Source: Liriodendron chinense
Lineage: Eukaryota; Streptophyta; Magnoliopsida; Magnoliales; Magnoliaceae
Reading direction: 5' to 3'
NCBI GenBank assembly: GCA_003013855.2
Contig: ML058387.1
Coordinates: 2,418,001 to 2,482,000, forward strand
Length of the DNA: 64,000 nucleotides
Shown piece after piece: positions 36,835 through 48,500 of this stretch; within the stretch, counting starts at the first letter, position 1, and each line of letters opens with the position of its first letter. The notes under the pieces were generated by a model. The model was given only the letters and a program-made list of their open reading frames with translations. It did no database searches and was not told the DNA's origin. A program made the position numbers and the translations under genes.

Positions 36835-37150
36835 GCAAAGCGTCCATACTGAGCTGTGGAGGGGCCCACCGTGATGTATCTGTTTATCCATGCCATCCAT
36901 CCATATTCTATGATTATTTTAAGCGGTGAGAGAGAAAACGAGCCAGATCCAACTCTCAGGTCGGTCACACCAACGATGACCCTCGCATTTAATGCAACCC
37001 AGATCACTATTTGGTGTGGCCGATCTGAGCGTTGGATCTTACTCGTTCTCTCTCCCGTGACTTGAAATGATCATGGAATATGGATGTACAGTATGGATAA
37101 ACAGATACATAACGGTGGGCCCCTCCACAGCTCAGTATGTACACTTTGAC
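36835..37150. repeat. Near-perfect 300-bp palindrome
   Basis: The outer arm 'ATACTGAGCTGTGGAGGGGC' at 36847 is the exact complement of the right arm ending at about 37138. Pairing continues through 'gatgtatctgtttatccat' and 'gagagagaaaacgag', leaving only a short centre. Short relative of the foldback family with very young-looking arms. Confidence 0.7.
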
Positions 37151-37987
37151 TACATACTGAAAAATGACGCAACCCGCGTCCCTAGTCAACCACCAAGTAC
37201 AGCGATTCAAACTCCCCAGTCGGAGTCGTAACTACCAATGACTTGCAAGAATTAGGCACATGCGGCCGAACTCATAGAAATTACTATACGTTCGAGCCAC
37301 GTGGGGACCACTCATGTTGTTTATATGAAATCCAATCCGTGCATCTATTGAAAATATTAATTTGAAACGTACATCTCAAACATTATCCTGATCCATAACT
37401 CATGTGGGACCCAACACAGGGATCAATGTGCAACCACGCCTAAAACCTACATATTTACGTGGTTTGGCCCACCTGCTCTTTGGAATGGTCTGAATTCTGG
37501 TGTGTCTCTTCGTCCTGGTGATCCACACAAGATTCAGAGTCGAATAACATATAAAAAAAACTCGTTGGACCCCACATTCCATCCGAAAGTTTCTATGGTG
37601 CACGTCAGCCTGCCAAATGTCCACATTGATCCCTTTAGTGTGACCCACCTGAGTAATGGATCGTCCTGGAATGTTGTATGTATGCCTAATATGGTGGGAT
37701 AGTTTAATGGAGGGTTAGATGGAATCCACACATCACGTTGGGCCTCACACGGCTCTAACCAAGTTAATTACCATACGTTCCAACACAACACGACTCCGGA
37801 TCCTTTGTGCTTTGTGCTTGGAGCCTTTTCATCGGTCCACATCATCACCTAAGGTCTGCAACCCTGTCACATCCTCAATGCAACCTGGTCACACCTAAGT
37901 GAAACCCGATCACATGACATCATGCAGTGATGTGTACCAATGAAAAGGCTGCTAGGATTTCTGATTGCTTTGGCTGGCATCTCCTCT

Positions 37988-38427
37988 ACTCGGAATCTAG
38001 GTGGGGCCCACTGTGATGTTTGTGAGAAATCTACGCCGTCCAACCGTTTTGTGAGATCCTTTTAGGTGTTGCGACAAAAACTGAAACGGATCCAAGAGTC
38101 AAGTGGGCCGAAAATGTGATGATTGAACTTCCACGTTGAAACATTCGTGGGGCCACAGGAGTTTCGAATCAGGATAATATTTGTGTTTTCAGTTCATCTC
38201 AGTAGGAATGACATTATGAACGGTATGGATGGCATATAAATATCACTGTGGACCCCATAGAGGTTTCAACGGTAGGAAATTCCCTACCCACCTTTTGCTT
38301 TAGTGCGGCCCACTTGAGTCTTGGATCCCGTTCATTTTTAGTTTCAATGCCTAAATGATCTCACAAAACGGTTGGACGGCGTAGATTTCTCACAAATAGC
38401 ACGGTGGGCGCCACCTAGATTCCGAGC
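37988..38427. repeat. Foldback repeat copy with highly matched arms
   Basis: The left arm 'ctcggaatctaggtggggcc' and right arm 'cacctagattccgag' are complementary. 'caaccgttttgtgagatc' pairs with 'gatctcacaaaacggttg'. Same 'CTAGGTGG' subfamily as 17396 and 19563. Confidence 0.7.
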
Positions 38428-38794
38428 GCGGGAGATGCCTGAACCAGACTCGCGTTAAATGTCTGGATTACGAAAAAAGTGTGCCCTGCAAATAAATGCA
38501 TCAGACGGGTATAAAACTCTGACAAGTAGGGCCCATGGAATGGTAATCTTGACCGCTGATCTGTAGGAATCCGTGATTGATAGGTGATGCTTAAAAGATT
38601 TCCTAAATTAGACAATTATAGCCGTTGGAGCATTGGCATAGATATGAATGGTTAGGGACTAGACACAGAAATAATCCAAAAATAACAGACGTAGTTCTGA
38701 TGAGTGGAAGCATCTAAATTGTTTCATGATGTGGACCATCATATCAACCGACTAGATCACTGGATCATGGTCCCTACTTCTGAAACAAAAAGCT

Positions 38795-39235
38795 CTAAGG
38801 AGCCCACCGTGATGTGTGTGTGACATCTACTCCGTCCATCATTTTTCCCAGCTCATGTTTGGTGGTTAGCCCAAAAATCCGGCGGATCCAAAATTGGGCC
38901 ATGCCACGGGGAATACTAGGGATGTGGACGTGCACCATTTAACTCTTAATGAAACCCACCGAAGTTTTGGATCTGGCTCATATATATATATTTTTTTATC
39001 TTTAACCCTTCATATTGGGAAATCACCTTATGAACGGTCAGATGGCATATAAACATCAAGGTGGACCCAGGAAGGTCTCAATGGTGGGTGCCCCATGCAA
39101 CCGTTTCAAGTGGTGTGGCTCACTTGAGTTTTAAATTGGCCTGATTTTTAGGTTAACATCCTTACATGAGCTGGCACAAGTGATGGATGGAGTGGATTTC
39201 ACACACACACACATCAATGTGGGTCCCACAGGACC
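38795..39235. repeat. Foldback repeat copy (GGCCCACC family)
   Basis: Begins 'aaggagcccaccgtgatgtg' and ends 'acatcaatgtgggtcccaca'. Centre 'tatatatatatttttttatc' replaces the usual core. Confidence 0.6.
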
Positions 39236-39456
39236 TTTTTGTTGCCCATTCTCCCTGGAAATTCGTGTTCCATGCAAGCGGTGCGATGATATATGCTTTG
39301 CCGTTGCGGCCGATCCAAACCATCCAAATCATGGGTCCCACGGTGGGATGGAAAATTATCCCAAGAATCATAGCTGGGCTCCACCTATTACAAAACGTAC
39401 GCTGCTTACGTTAATGATCATCTTCTTAACCATTTCAGATTAACTTAACCAACGAG

Positions 39457-39496
39457 GATGGTTGTAACAACCCACCCACCCGTTGTTACAACCATC
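39457..39496. repeat. Perfect 15-bp stem hairpin
   Basis: GATGGTTGTAACAAC (39457-39471) and GTTGTTACAACCATC (39482-39496) pair exactly around a 10-base C-rich loop. No T-run follows on either strand. Confidence 0.6.
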
Positions 39497-41729
39497 TCAA
39501 TGGCCCACAAACTTACCGTACATCGAGGACGTACAGACATCGTCTCATGTGTATTAAGACATCCCAGCCGCTTAAAGGTTGGCCCTGCCTTGAAGATCAT
39601 TGGGTGCAAAATCCGGGCGAATCATTCATCGGGTCTTCAGATCCGTAGATCGTATCCATTTACCGTCCATTGTATTCTACAACTTGGCCCACCTGATGAG
39701 CATGGATCAGCCTGATTTTTGCACGGGAGGTATTATGCCTGCACGTCATTGCTGGATATGTGTCATGGATGGGCAAGATCAGAACCGTTCATTCGGTAAA
39801 TCCAACAGTGAATGGGCCCCGAACCCAAAAATCACACCGTTCAGTGGCCTTAAAGCCTTAGGTGCCGAACAATTGGAAATTAAAGGACAAACATCAGCAA
39901 TCCTCACGTTGACTGAGAAAAAGTTTCATACGTTAGATGGATAGGATGGTCCGATCATCATATAAAAATGCAAAATGTTGCATAACAAACCAGTCAAGCA
40001 GGGCCCACTCCAAAAATGGGACCACCCAAAAATCAGGCCCATACAAGTATGAGGTGGGGCACCAAGTGAATTTGTGTTGTCCACTCGGTAATTTGTTCGT
40101 CCTGATTTTTGGGGCGTCCATTTTTCATGATAGGGCGACACTTCTGGACGGGTTGGATGCCACACACACCACAGTGGCCCCACATGCAGCTAGTTGTACG
40201 AAGTGATAAGAAAAGATTATACGTAGCTTTGGCTCGCAATTTACGAGCTTTCGAAATTCCCCACTGTGCCAAGAAAAGAAGCTAATTATCATATTAGCTA
40301 AATGCAAAGAATCTAGATAGAGGGACTATTTAAGAACAGAAATTGGTGGGTCTCCACTATTGATACAATTTATAAATGACGTAAGAATTTAATAGGACAA
40401 ATGGATTTATATAGAAATACTTAAAAATGAGGGATTTTAGAGGCAAAGAATAATACCACCTCGCCATGTGATTGCTTACATGCATAACATATAGATATTT
40501 TTCATCTTTCAAAAAAAAAAAAAAAAACACAGATATTTTTCAGGGATTTTGTTGGAAAATCTCATCACTAATTCAGATTTTACCAAATAATGCCTCTGCT
40601 CTTGGAAATTACTGATCAATGCTTTTGGAGGTGTGAAATTGCTTGGATGCCTCGTTTGTTTATTATTCTTTTGAAAGTTTTGAAGTGGAGAATTGTGCGG
40701 CCCAATTAGCATGTACATGACATCCAAGGCGTACGGTCCACCATGATGATCAGGCCACATCATTTTTTTAACACGCCTACACTCACACACCCACCCACAC
40801 CACCTGGGCAGGATCTCAGTTGTGAAACAAAAATCTATCTACCACCATGCCATGGAGCCAGAGCCAGGTGGGCCACACCATAAGAAATCATTTAGAACAC
40901 CCAAAAACATCCAAATTCACTTGTAACCCATTAATGATTTGATAAGCGCTATTTTTTGTTTGGGTGATCATCACGTCGAGGGGAGTATGCTAGACAGGCC
41001 GGCCGCCATACATAGACCAGTGGGCCCTACAATTCTCCACTTTATTACTTTTTAAAGAAAAAAAAACCATAGGCATTTCATTAATTGTCCCGAAAAGCCC
41101 CTGTTGGGCAATTTGCTTCGGGGAGAAATCGGAATTCCTGAGGAATCTTGCTGTATAAATACCAAATTTTAATTATTTTAATTAAAGCTTTTTACTTGAC
41201 CTTATTTAAATATACCACACAAATGTGTATAGATAGCCATTTTCTCCGTATGGTGTTTTTGCTGGCTATCATCTGGATTCCCCATTAAATATTAGATGGC
41301 CCTAACGTTTGATCCGTTGCCTCCAAAGTCCAAATAGATGACTCAGACAAAAATACAGGCCTCCATAAAAACAGCCACGTATATTTGTGGCCTCAATCTT
41401 CCAGTCCGGAAGATTTTTGAGCCATCCCCTGTATAAGATGATCCACATCAGCTCATCAGAGTCTATACCAACAGACAATGAATGCACCCACTCTGATCCC
41501 ATTAATGATTTTTGAGTCATCCACCAAATACTTTTTTTTTGATGAGCTAAAACCCAATCAAATTAGAGATGAAAAATAAATTTTTTACGGTCACGATGCA
41601 TCAAGACGAGCATGGTATACTGTCCTCCCCCTGATTGGTAAAACTGGAGGCGCATGGTTGGCCCAACTGGATCTTTCGCATCATGGCATGGTACCTACCA
41701 TGGATGGTAGAGGCCCCGGAATCGAATTG

Positions 41730-42140
41730 CGTGATGAGTAAACTCTGTGGGGCCCACCAAAATTGAATCATACCCAAAGTTCAGGTGGGCCATACCACAG
41801 GAAACCGTGGGAATAATGGTGTCCACCGTTGAAACCTACCTAGGGCCCACAGTGATGTTTATTTGTCACCCAACTTGTTCATAAGGTCACACAGACATGG
41901 ATGAAGGCAAAACACAAACATCAGCCTGATCCAAAATTTGATCCAAAATTTCAGTGGCCTCCGATGAGTTGTCAACGGTACAGTGTTCAATTCATACTGT
42001 TTCCAGTATTGTGGTCCACTTGAGCTTTGGATATGCTTCAATTTTGGGCTCATGTAATAACGTGAGCGGGTTAAATGGATGGACAGAGTGGATACAAGGC
42101 ATAAATAACGGTGAGTTCCACAGAGTTTACTCAGCATTAC
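41730..42140. repeat. Foldback repeat copy (GGCCCACC family)
   Basis: The left zone 'tctgtggggcccaccaaaat' and the right zone 'acggtgagttccacagagtt' frame the family centre 'aaacacaaacatcagcctga'. 'gatccaaaatttgatccaaaatttcag' shows a small internal duplication. Confidence 0.6.
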
Positions 42141-43724
42141 TCATTACACAATCCGCCCCTAAACTCTTCCAGATTGAGAATTCTAGCCATCGAGAGGAAA
42201 TTCTGAACTGCTATTGCACAAATTTTATCTCTATTGTCTGCTAGTGGGTGTAGGGTAAAGATCTTCCAACTTGGGAGATTTTTAGGGCCTGGGACCATAT
42301 CAACAGTAACGATGAAACTATGGAAAACAGTAAAATAACTGCAGATGCTAGCCCAGAAAGAACAGATTTATTTATTTTATTTTTCTTTTTTCTTTAAGGA
42401 TAGAAAGAAAAGAAAATATGCCAAAATGAAATGCTAATACTGAAGATAATGCAGCAAAACGTACTAAATGCCCTAGAGGATCATTCACCAGATACAGTGG
42501 ACATTTTGGGACTTCTATATAGAGAAAAGGCTGATTTGAAGAAAACGTTAAAAAACAGCTGCTGCGTATAAACACTGGTGGCAACTTTTGGGGATAAGGA
42601 AATGATTTCCATGTCTCAAAAAAGTGTGAGAATTAAAAAAAGAATAAAAGGAAAGAAAAGAAATAAAGAAGAAAAAAATTTGGGGATTTAGATATCAAAT
42701 AAAAATGATCCTGCTTGAATCAATCTCTAGAGTTCTACTCTGAATCTATTCACCGTCCAATCGAATCAAGATTGGAGGTCATGGGAAGTGGGTACAATCA
42801 AGCAAAACATGTCCCAAAAGAAAAGAAAAAAAGTCAGTGAGCCCACATTTTGTCAGTAACTGATCTGGATTTCAAAGTCAGGGGATAAAGGTTCACCAAC
42901 ATTGAAGTTTCACTTCAGGTTTATTTCAATTGAGATTCTACACTGACACTAGGGAGAAACAGTGAACAGAATATGAAACAATATCTAGCAACAAAACTAA
43001 GGTCCTGTTTGGATCTACTGCTGAATTGAATCACCATTATTGATCAATGAATATTGAGGGGTCTGCGATCCGAAATTGCAATTACAATACCTGCTAGTTG
43101 GACTTGGAAGAAATCCAACTACAATCCAAGGCTCTACTTCCTCAATACAAATACTCAACATCAAAAACCTTTGTCGTTTCTTCTTGATTGCACTAAATGT
43201 TCGGATAACCATCCACCTGTGCATCCAAACACATGTGGGTGTCAAACCCTTTCAGCTGCAGGTGTGCCTCAAAACGTTGTCATAGGGAAACGTGGTATTG
43301 AGCATAGTTAGCAAAACTCCGTTTTAAACTCCTTATTTTTTGAAAAAAAAAAGATATCATATATTTTTGAAAGATAGGGAAACCCCATATATTTTTGAAA
43401 GATAGGGAAAAAAAAAAACTCAATTTTTCGGCAAAATGACTTAAAACACATGTTTTTCTTTTTAATAAAACGTGTTTTATTCAAAAAAACCTTCTGGAGC
43501 CAATTTAAAAAATAGAGATTGGTCGTCTCCACTCATTGATACAACTGAGGAGAAAGTGAAAGAATCTAGTAGAGCCAGATAGATTTCTATGAGGATTACT
43601 TAGAAAGGAAGGATTTTGGGACAGGCAAAGAACAAACATTCAAATATCTATATGCATTATTCTTCATACATATAGAAACCATGAAAATTATAATTGAATG
43701 TATCAATGAAGTTTTAGTGTCATT

Positions 43725-44170
43725 ACATGTATCGCTGGTTGGGGATTAGGAAACATGTATTGATATCCCCAACACCCGGAAATGTATCGCTGACTGAGGG
43801 AAATATTGAGGAAACATAAGGAAAAATGTGGAACTTCTCAATGAAACTTTAGGAGATGCTAAAATATATACATTTGCATATTTAGGAAGAAAATAATTGC
43901 AAAAAATTATGCATACATAAAAAAGCTTGCCTTTAATGGGGGCTTAAAAGCATGTAACGCTGACTCAAGGAAACATTGGGGCACCATGGAGACAATGATG
44001 GAATTTTTCAATGATACTTCAGGAGATGCTAAAATACACATAAGAATCGAATAATAGCAAAAACGACGTAAATTTGCAAATTTTTGAATCAAATAATAAG
44101 TTTCCCTTTAAAGGGGGCCTAAAGGCATGTATCATTGACTCAGAGAAATATTTTGGGAAACATGAGGAAA
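43725..44170. repeat. Two to three tandem ~170-bp units
   Basis: Units share 'atgtatcgctgactgaggga', 'ttctcaatgaaactttagga' or its variants, 'gagatgctaaaata' and 'ttgccttTAAtgggggctta'. They start near 43790, 43955 and 44128. Flanking sequence to 44660 is rich in 'cgatacattggcaata' words. No coding content. Confidence 0.55.
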
Positions 44171-44179
44171 ATGGCGAAT

Positions 44180-44430
44180 TCATCCATCCATCCACACATG
44201 CACATATATACATACAAACACACAAGCATGATCCATCCATCCATGCATGCATGGATACATACATAGGATGACACAAATATATAAACACACATGCATGATC
44301 CATCCATGTATACACATACACGCATATATCTATTCATCCATTCATGCATGCATGCATAGATACATAAATACATACATCCATCTATGATCTATTCATCCAT
44401 GCATGCATGCATACATATACACATTCAAAC
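44180..44430. repeat. Cat/cata-rich array with CATGCATG blocks
   Basis: Four or so loose ~65-bp units, each with 'gatccatccatccatgcatg'-like and 'atacatacata'-like parts. Produces spurious Met/His/Tyr-rich frames on both strands. Confidence 0.65.
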
Positions 44431-45093
44431 ATGCCACCCATAAAAAAATTCAAAATGTGATTTTTTAATAAACAGATTTTTGGCTGACATCGATACATTG
44501 GCAATATTATCAAAATATCACTGATACATTAGTCATACAAGCAACACCTAGAATTTACACAGTAAAAAACATTGGCGCTATCGATACATTGGCAATACTT
44601 GGTGATATATCGGTGATATTTTGCCGATGCCTGGAATTTCTGATACTACTAATGTTATCGGTATCACCGAGCTGACTCAGGCTGGGCCCAGGTTGGTTGT
44701 TTGGTACTGGATTTCAAGCTGGTCAGGTCACCAGTTAAAAATTAGAATTTTGATCAGGACAGACCGGGATGCAGCCAAAGCTAGCAGTTTTAATTGTTTC
44801 AGGCACACAAACCAATTGAAAGAAACAATAAAGACAAGGGGTTTAATTTTCTGAACAATGAAACAGAATATACGATCAGTGTCCGATTGTTGTTGATGAC
44901 TGTGAAATAAGTTAATCACTAATCAACAAACGCAGCAATCATCAACATTCATGCCCTCTGGCCTACCTATGGATCATCATTGTCTTAACAAATATTACAC
45001 GAGTAAAGTTTGAGATTGAATTCTTTCGTCGGGTAGTAGATTGACTAACCTTTCTTTGCAACTTGCTTGTGCAAACATTAGGATTTCAGATAA

Positions 45094-45144
45094 TTAGACC
45101 ATGTAGAGATTCTTTGCAGATCTATCAAACTTCTTTGCATCATC
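45094..45144 (-). CDS. eIF4E exon 5
   Basis: Sixteen codons plus TAA after a 'TTGATTTCAG' acceptor: DDAKKFDRSAKNLYMV. Too short for open-frame finding; identified by the KK-DR-AKN tail of eIF4E and by phase with exon 4. Confidence 0.88.
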   Translation of the reverse strand, partial: DDAKKFDRSAKNLYMV

Positions 45145-45494
45145 CTGAAATCAAGCATAAGAAATCATCATGTGCCTCACCAGGTATCAAGATTTATTAT
45201 TATTATTATTATTATTATTTTTCCTGCATAGTCTATTACATAGCGTCTGTGCGAGTTTTGAGCTCTTATTGCCAGTCCCAAGCCTGGATAAAGGAGGTTG
45301 CATCAGGTCGGCAGCCGGCGTTAAACTTTTGCCATAACTTTCATCATGAATCCAGACAGTACAACACTTGGCAGAAAAAGGATTCATGCAGCAGACCCCA
45401 ATTAATTGGGATACATCTTAGATGATGATGCTCTCCCTCCCTCCCCCAATTAGTTGGGACTCTCTCAGTGTGTTTTGGGTGTGGGTGGGTGGGT

Positions 45495-45525
<31 letters not shown>

Positions 45526-48500
45526 GGGGGGTGTTTGGGGGTTGAAGTTGTTGTTGTTGTTCTTTGACAATGCAATGTACAAACTAAACACGTACATGAA
45601 CTATGAATCCGATGCTGTCATTGTAATCAAGGAACTCCTTCCACTGCCTCCCAATGCTCATCTGCAATTAAAAGAGAGTAGCACATTTTTATCAGGGATT
45701 ATTATTGAAAATTGGCAACACATGCTGCGATAATGATCAGAAACATGGAATCCCTAATTGGCAACACATGCTGCGATAATGATCAAAATAGGCCCAAGAG
45801 CTTTTGCCCATGTAATCACTCAGAGGGATATTTTTGTACTGTTGCTTTTATTATGAAAGCCCCAATAATAAAATAGAGAGGCATAGGTATTCCTGATGAG
45901 GTAACTGTTTAAAAGCGAAGTCTTTGGCTCAGGTCTTAAGGTTAACTTATCTAAAAGCGAAGTCTTTGGCTCAGGTCTTAAGGTTAACTTATCTAAAAGC
46001 GAAGTCTTTGGCTCAGGTCTTAAGGTTAACTTATCTAAAGGCGAAGTCTTTGGGATTGGTATTCCTGATGAGGTAACTGTTTCTTTGGCCTCTTTGATTG
46101 TTTGCAAGGTAAGCTCTCTCCTTACTTTCTATCTTGGTCTGCCGTTATGCATAGGCAAGCCCCCTCTTTCTCTGTGGGACAGACTGTTGGAAAGAATGGA
46201 GAGTAAGCTTTCAATGTGGAACCTTAATTCCCTGCCCTTGGGAGGAAGGATTAATCTGATTAAAGCTTCTCTTTCCAATCTTCCAACTTATCTCCTTTCC
46301 CTTTTCCACTGCCCAAAATCGATTATTTGCAAAATCGACAAAATCAGGAAAAAGTTTCTCTGGCAGTCAGGAGATATTGGTGGTAAGTTTCCTCTCCTGA
46401 GGTGGTCTGAGGTGTGCAATCCTTACTCTGAAGGGGGCGCTAATATTAGGAATCTTGAAACCATGAATAGAGCTCTTCTTGGTAAATGGGTTTGGAGATT
46501 CTCTGTCGAGAAAAACAGTCTCTGGAGGAGGATTGTCGCGGCTAAATAAGGCCTGGCTCCAGGTGGGTGGTGGACGAAGCAATCCTCTCTTTACCGGGCT
46601 TCCTTCATTTGGAAAGGTATTACGAGGATTGCCCCTTTGGTGTTTGACTGCTGTTCTTACTCGTTTGGTAATGGTAGGAACATTAGATTTTGGCTGGATC
46701 GATGGGAAGGGAGTAGTACTCTTGCTGATTCTTTCCCTGCTCTGTTTGTAGCTTCCTCTAATCCGAATGCTCGGGTCAGTGATAGCTTTGTCTCTCTTGT
46801 AGGGCGTGGTTCGTGGACTCCTCCAACCAGACGTTCTCTGTCGGATGCTCAGACGATAGATCTATCTCAGCTCATTTCTCGCTTGCAAAAGCATTGCCTG
46901 GTGCCTGGTTTTGAAAATGATATTGTCTGGAATCTTTCTCCATCAGGAAGCTTCTCCATCAAATCCTTTACACTTCCCTGTCATCTCCTGCAATATCGTT
47001 GTCGTCCTGTCACACGGCTCCTCTGTGGTCCTACAGTGTTCCCCCTAAGGTAGCTGCTTTTGGGTAGCTAACTGGTAGAAACAGGATCTTGACGGTGGAC
47101 AATCTAAGGAATGTCTGTCTTCTTCGCTTAAGGGCCGAGGAATATGTGGACCACCTCTTCATTCACTGCTCCTTCACCAGCGTCATTTGGTGGAGTGTTT
47201 TTCGTCTGGCTGGTGTCACTTGGTGTATGCCGAAGTCGATGGAAGATCTTCTCCTTAGCTGGCACGAGGAACATGGAGGTAGCCTTGGGAAGAAAAGGTG
47301 GAGAGTGATTTTTATGGCGGTCTTGTGGGCAATCTGGGCAGAGAGGAACAAAAGCTGCTTCCGTAGTAGCAGCATCTCTGCAGCTGGAGTGTTCACCTGG
47401 TTTCTCTCTCTGTTCAGAGATTGGGCGCCATAATTTTGCTTTGGTGTGGGAGTGGGTCTTTGGGTGACAGTCGAGGGGCTTTTTTTGCTGTGTTGTGTTT
47501 TTGTTTTTGTTTCTGTCTGCTGGTAGTAGTTTCTGTGTAGGCCTTTTGGCGTTGGTTCCTTTTAATAAAATTCTCATCTTTCAAGAAAAAATAAATAAAT
47601 AATAAAAGTAAAAAAAAAAAAAAATAGAGAGGATAGGGTTATTATGAAAGCCCTAATAATAAAATAGAGAGGCTAGGGGTGTGAGAGACTACTCAAGCCT
47701 CCCTCTCTCAATACTGCTCAAGAACATGGTATCAGAGATGTATTGATCCAGTACCTTGTCTCTTTTCCTTTCTTTTGCTTCCCTTTTCTGTCGTTTCTGT
47801 AAGGCAAAATCCTAAATTGTAAAGGGCTTGTTAACACAAATTACCTTTTCTTTTTGTTCAACCACCATATGGTGGCTTGCATAGTTGTATCCCATAAGTG
47901 TACTTGAGGCCCAGTTACACATAAAACCACTTGTGATGGTTCAAAGTGGGTCATCCTGCATCTATGACTAGATTTGAAGATCAAGTGTGTGTGCACAAGT
48001 CATCTATGGCCAGATTTGAAGATCAAGTGTGCGTGTAGAAGTTGTGAATGAATGTAAACCGTTTTTCGTATTTGTTACTAATGGGTTCGTACATGTGTGG
48101 TGGTGATTATAAGCAAGTGTTGGGTAAGTTTAAATTGAAGTTCTTCCCTGTATTTGATTTCTTCTTTCTCCTAAATCTGGATGTCAAGAATAATGCTGAG
48201 AATAGTTTTTGTCTCGATACGAGTCGATGAATCTTCAAATTATATCTACCAAACTTAACAGTGCAAATTATTTACAATGTGCCACATCAGTAGAAGTGTT
48301 TCTTACAGGAAAAAGAAAATTGAAGTATCTAACATCCCCTAAACCTGCTGAAACTACACCAAATTATGAAGATTGGGTGACAAAAGATGCTCAAATTAGA
48401 GCACTATTATGGAATAGCAAGGAACCAAACATTAATACAAATGTTAACTTTTTCAAAACAGCAAGGCAAGTGCGGGATCATTTGAAAGAAATGTATTATA

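Larger units (their letters stand above)
33729..45093. other. Gene-free repeat-rich interval between the E3 and eIF4E genes
   Basis: No exon recognised over 11 kb. It contains foldback copies at about 33975-34140 (half), 34250-34676, 34677-34870 (half), 36835-37150, 37988-38427, 38795-39235 and 41730-42140, further decayed relatives near 35040-35760, 37300-37760 and 39600-40200, and a repeat domain at 43.7-44.66 kb. The first ~200 bases are the 5' leader and promoter region of the E3 gene. 42.2-43.3 kb holds unrecognised sequence. The downstream ~400 bases before 45094 are likely eIF4E 3' UTR and flank. Confidence 0.45.

Noticed and set aside
44019..44373. Met/Cys/Tyr-rich frames on both strands near 44.2 kb
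   Set aside because: They are translations of the CATGCATG/ATACATAC array.
44180..44430. CRISPR-like or satellite array
   Set aside because: Units are loose and of unequal length without conserved spacers; the context is a plant nuclear genome.
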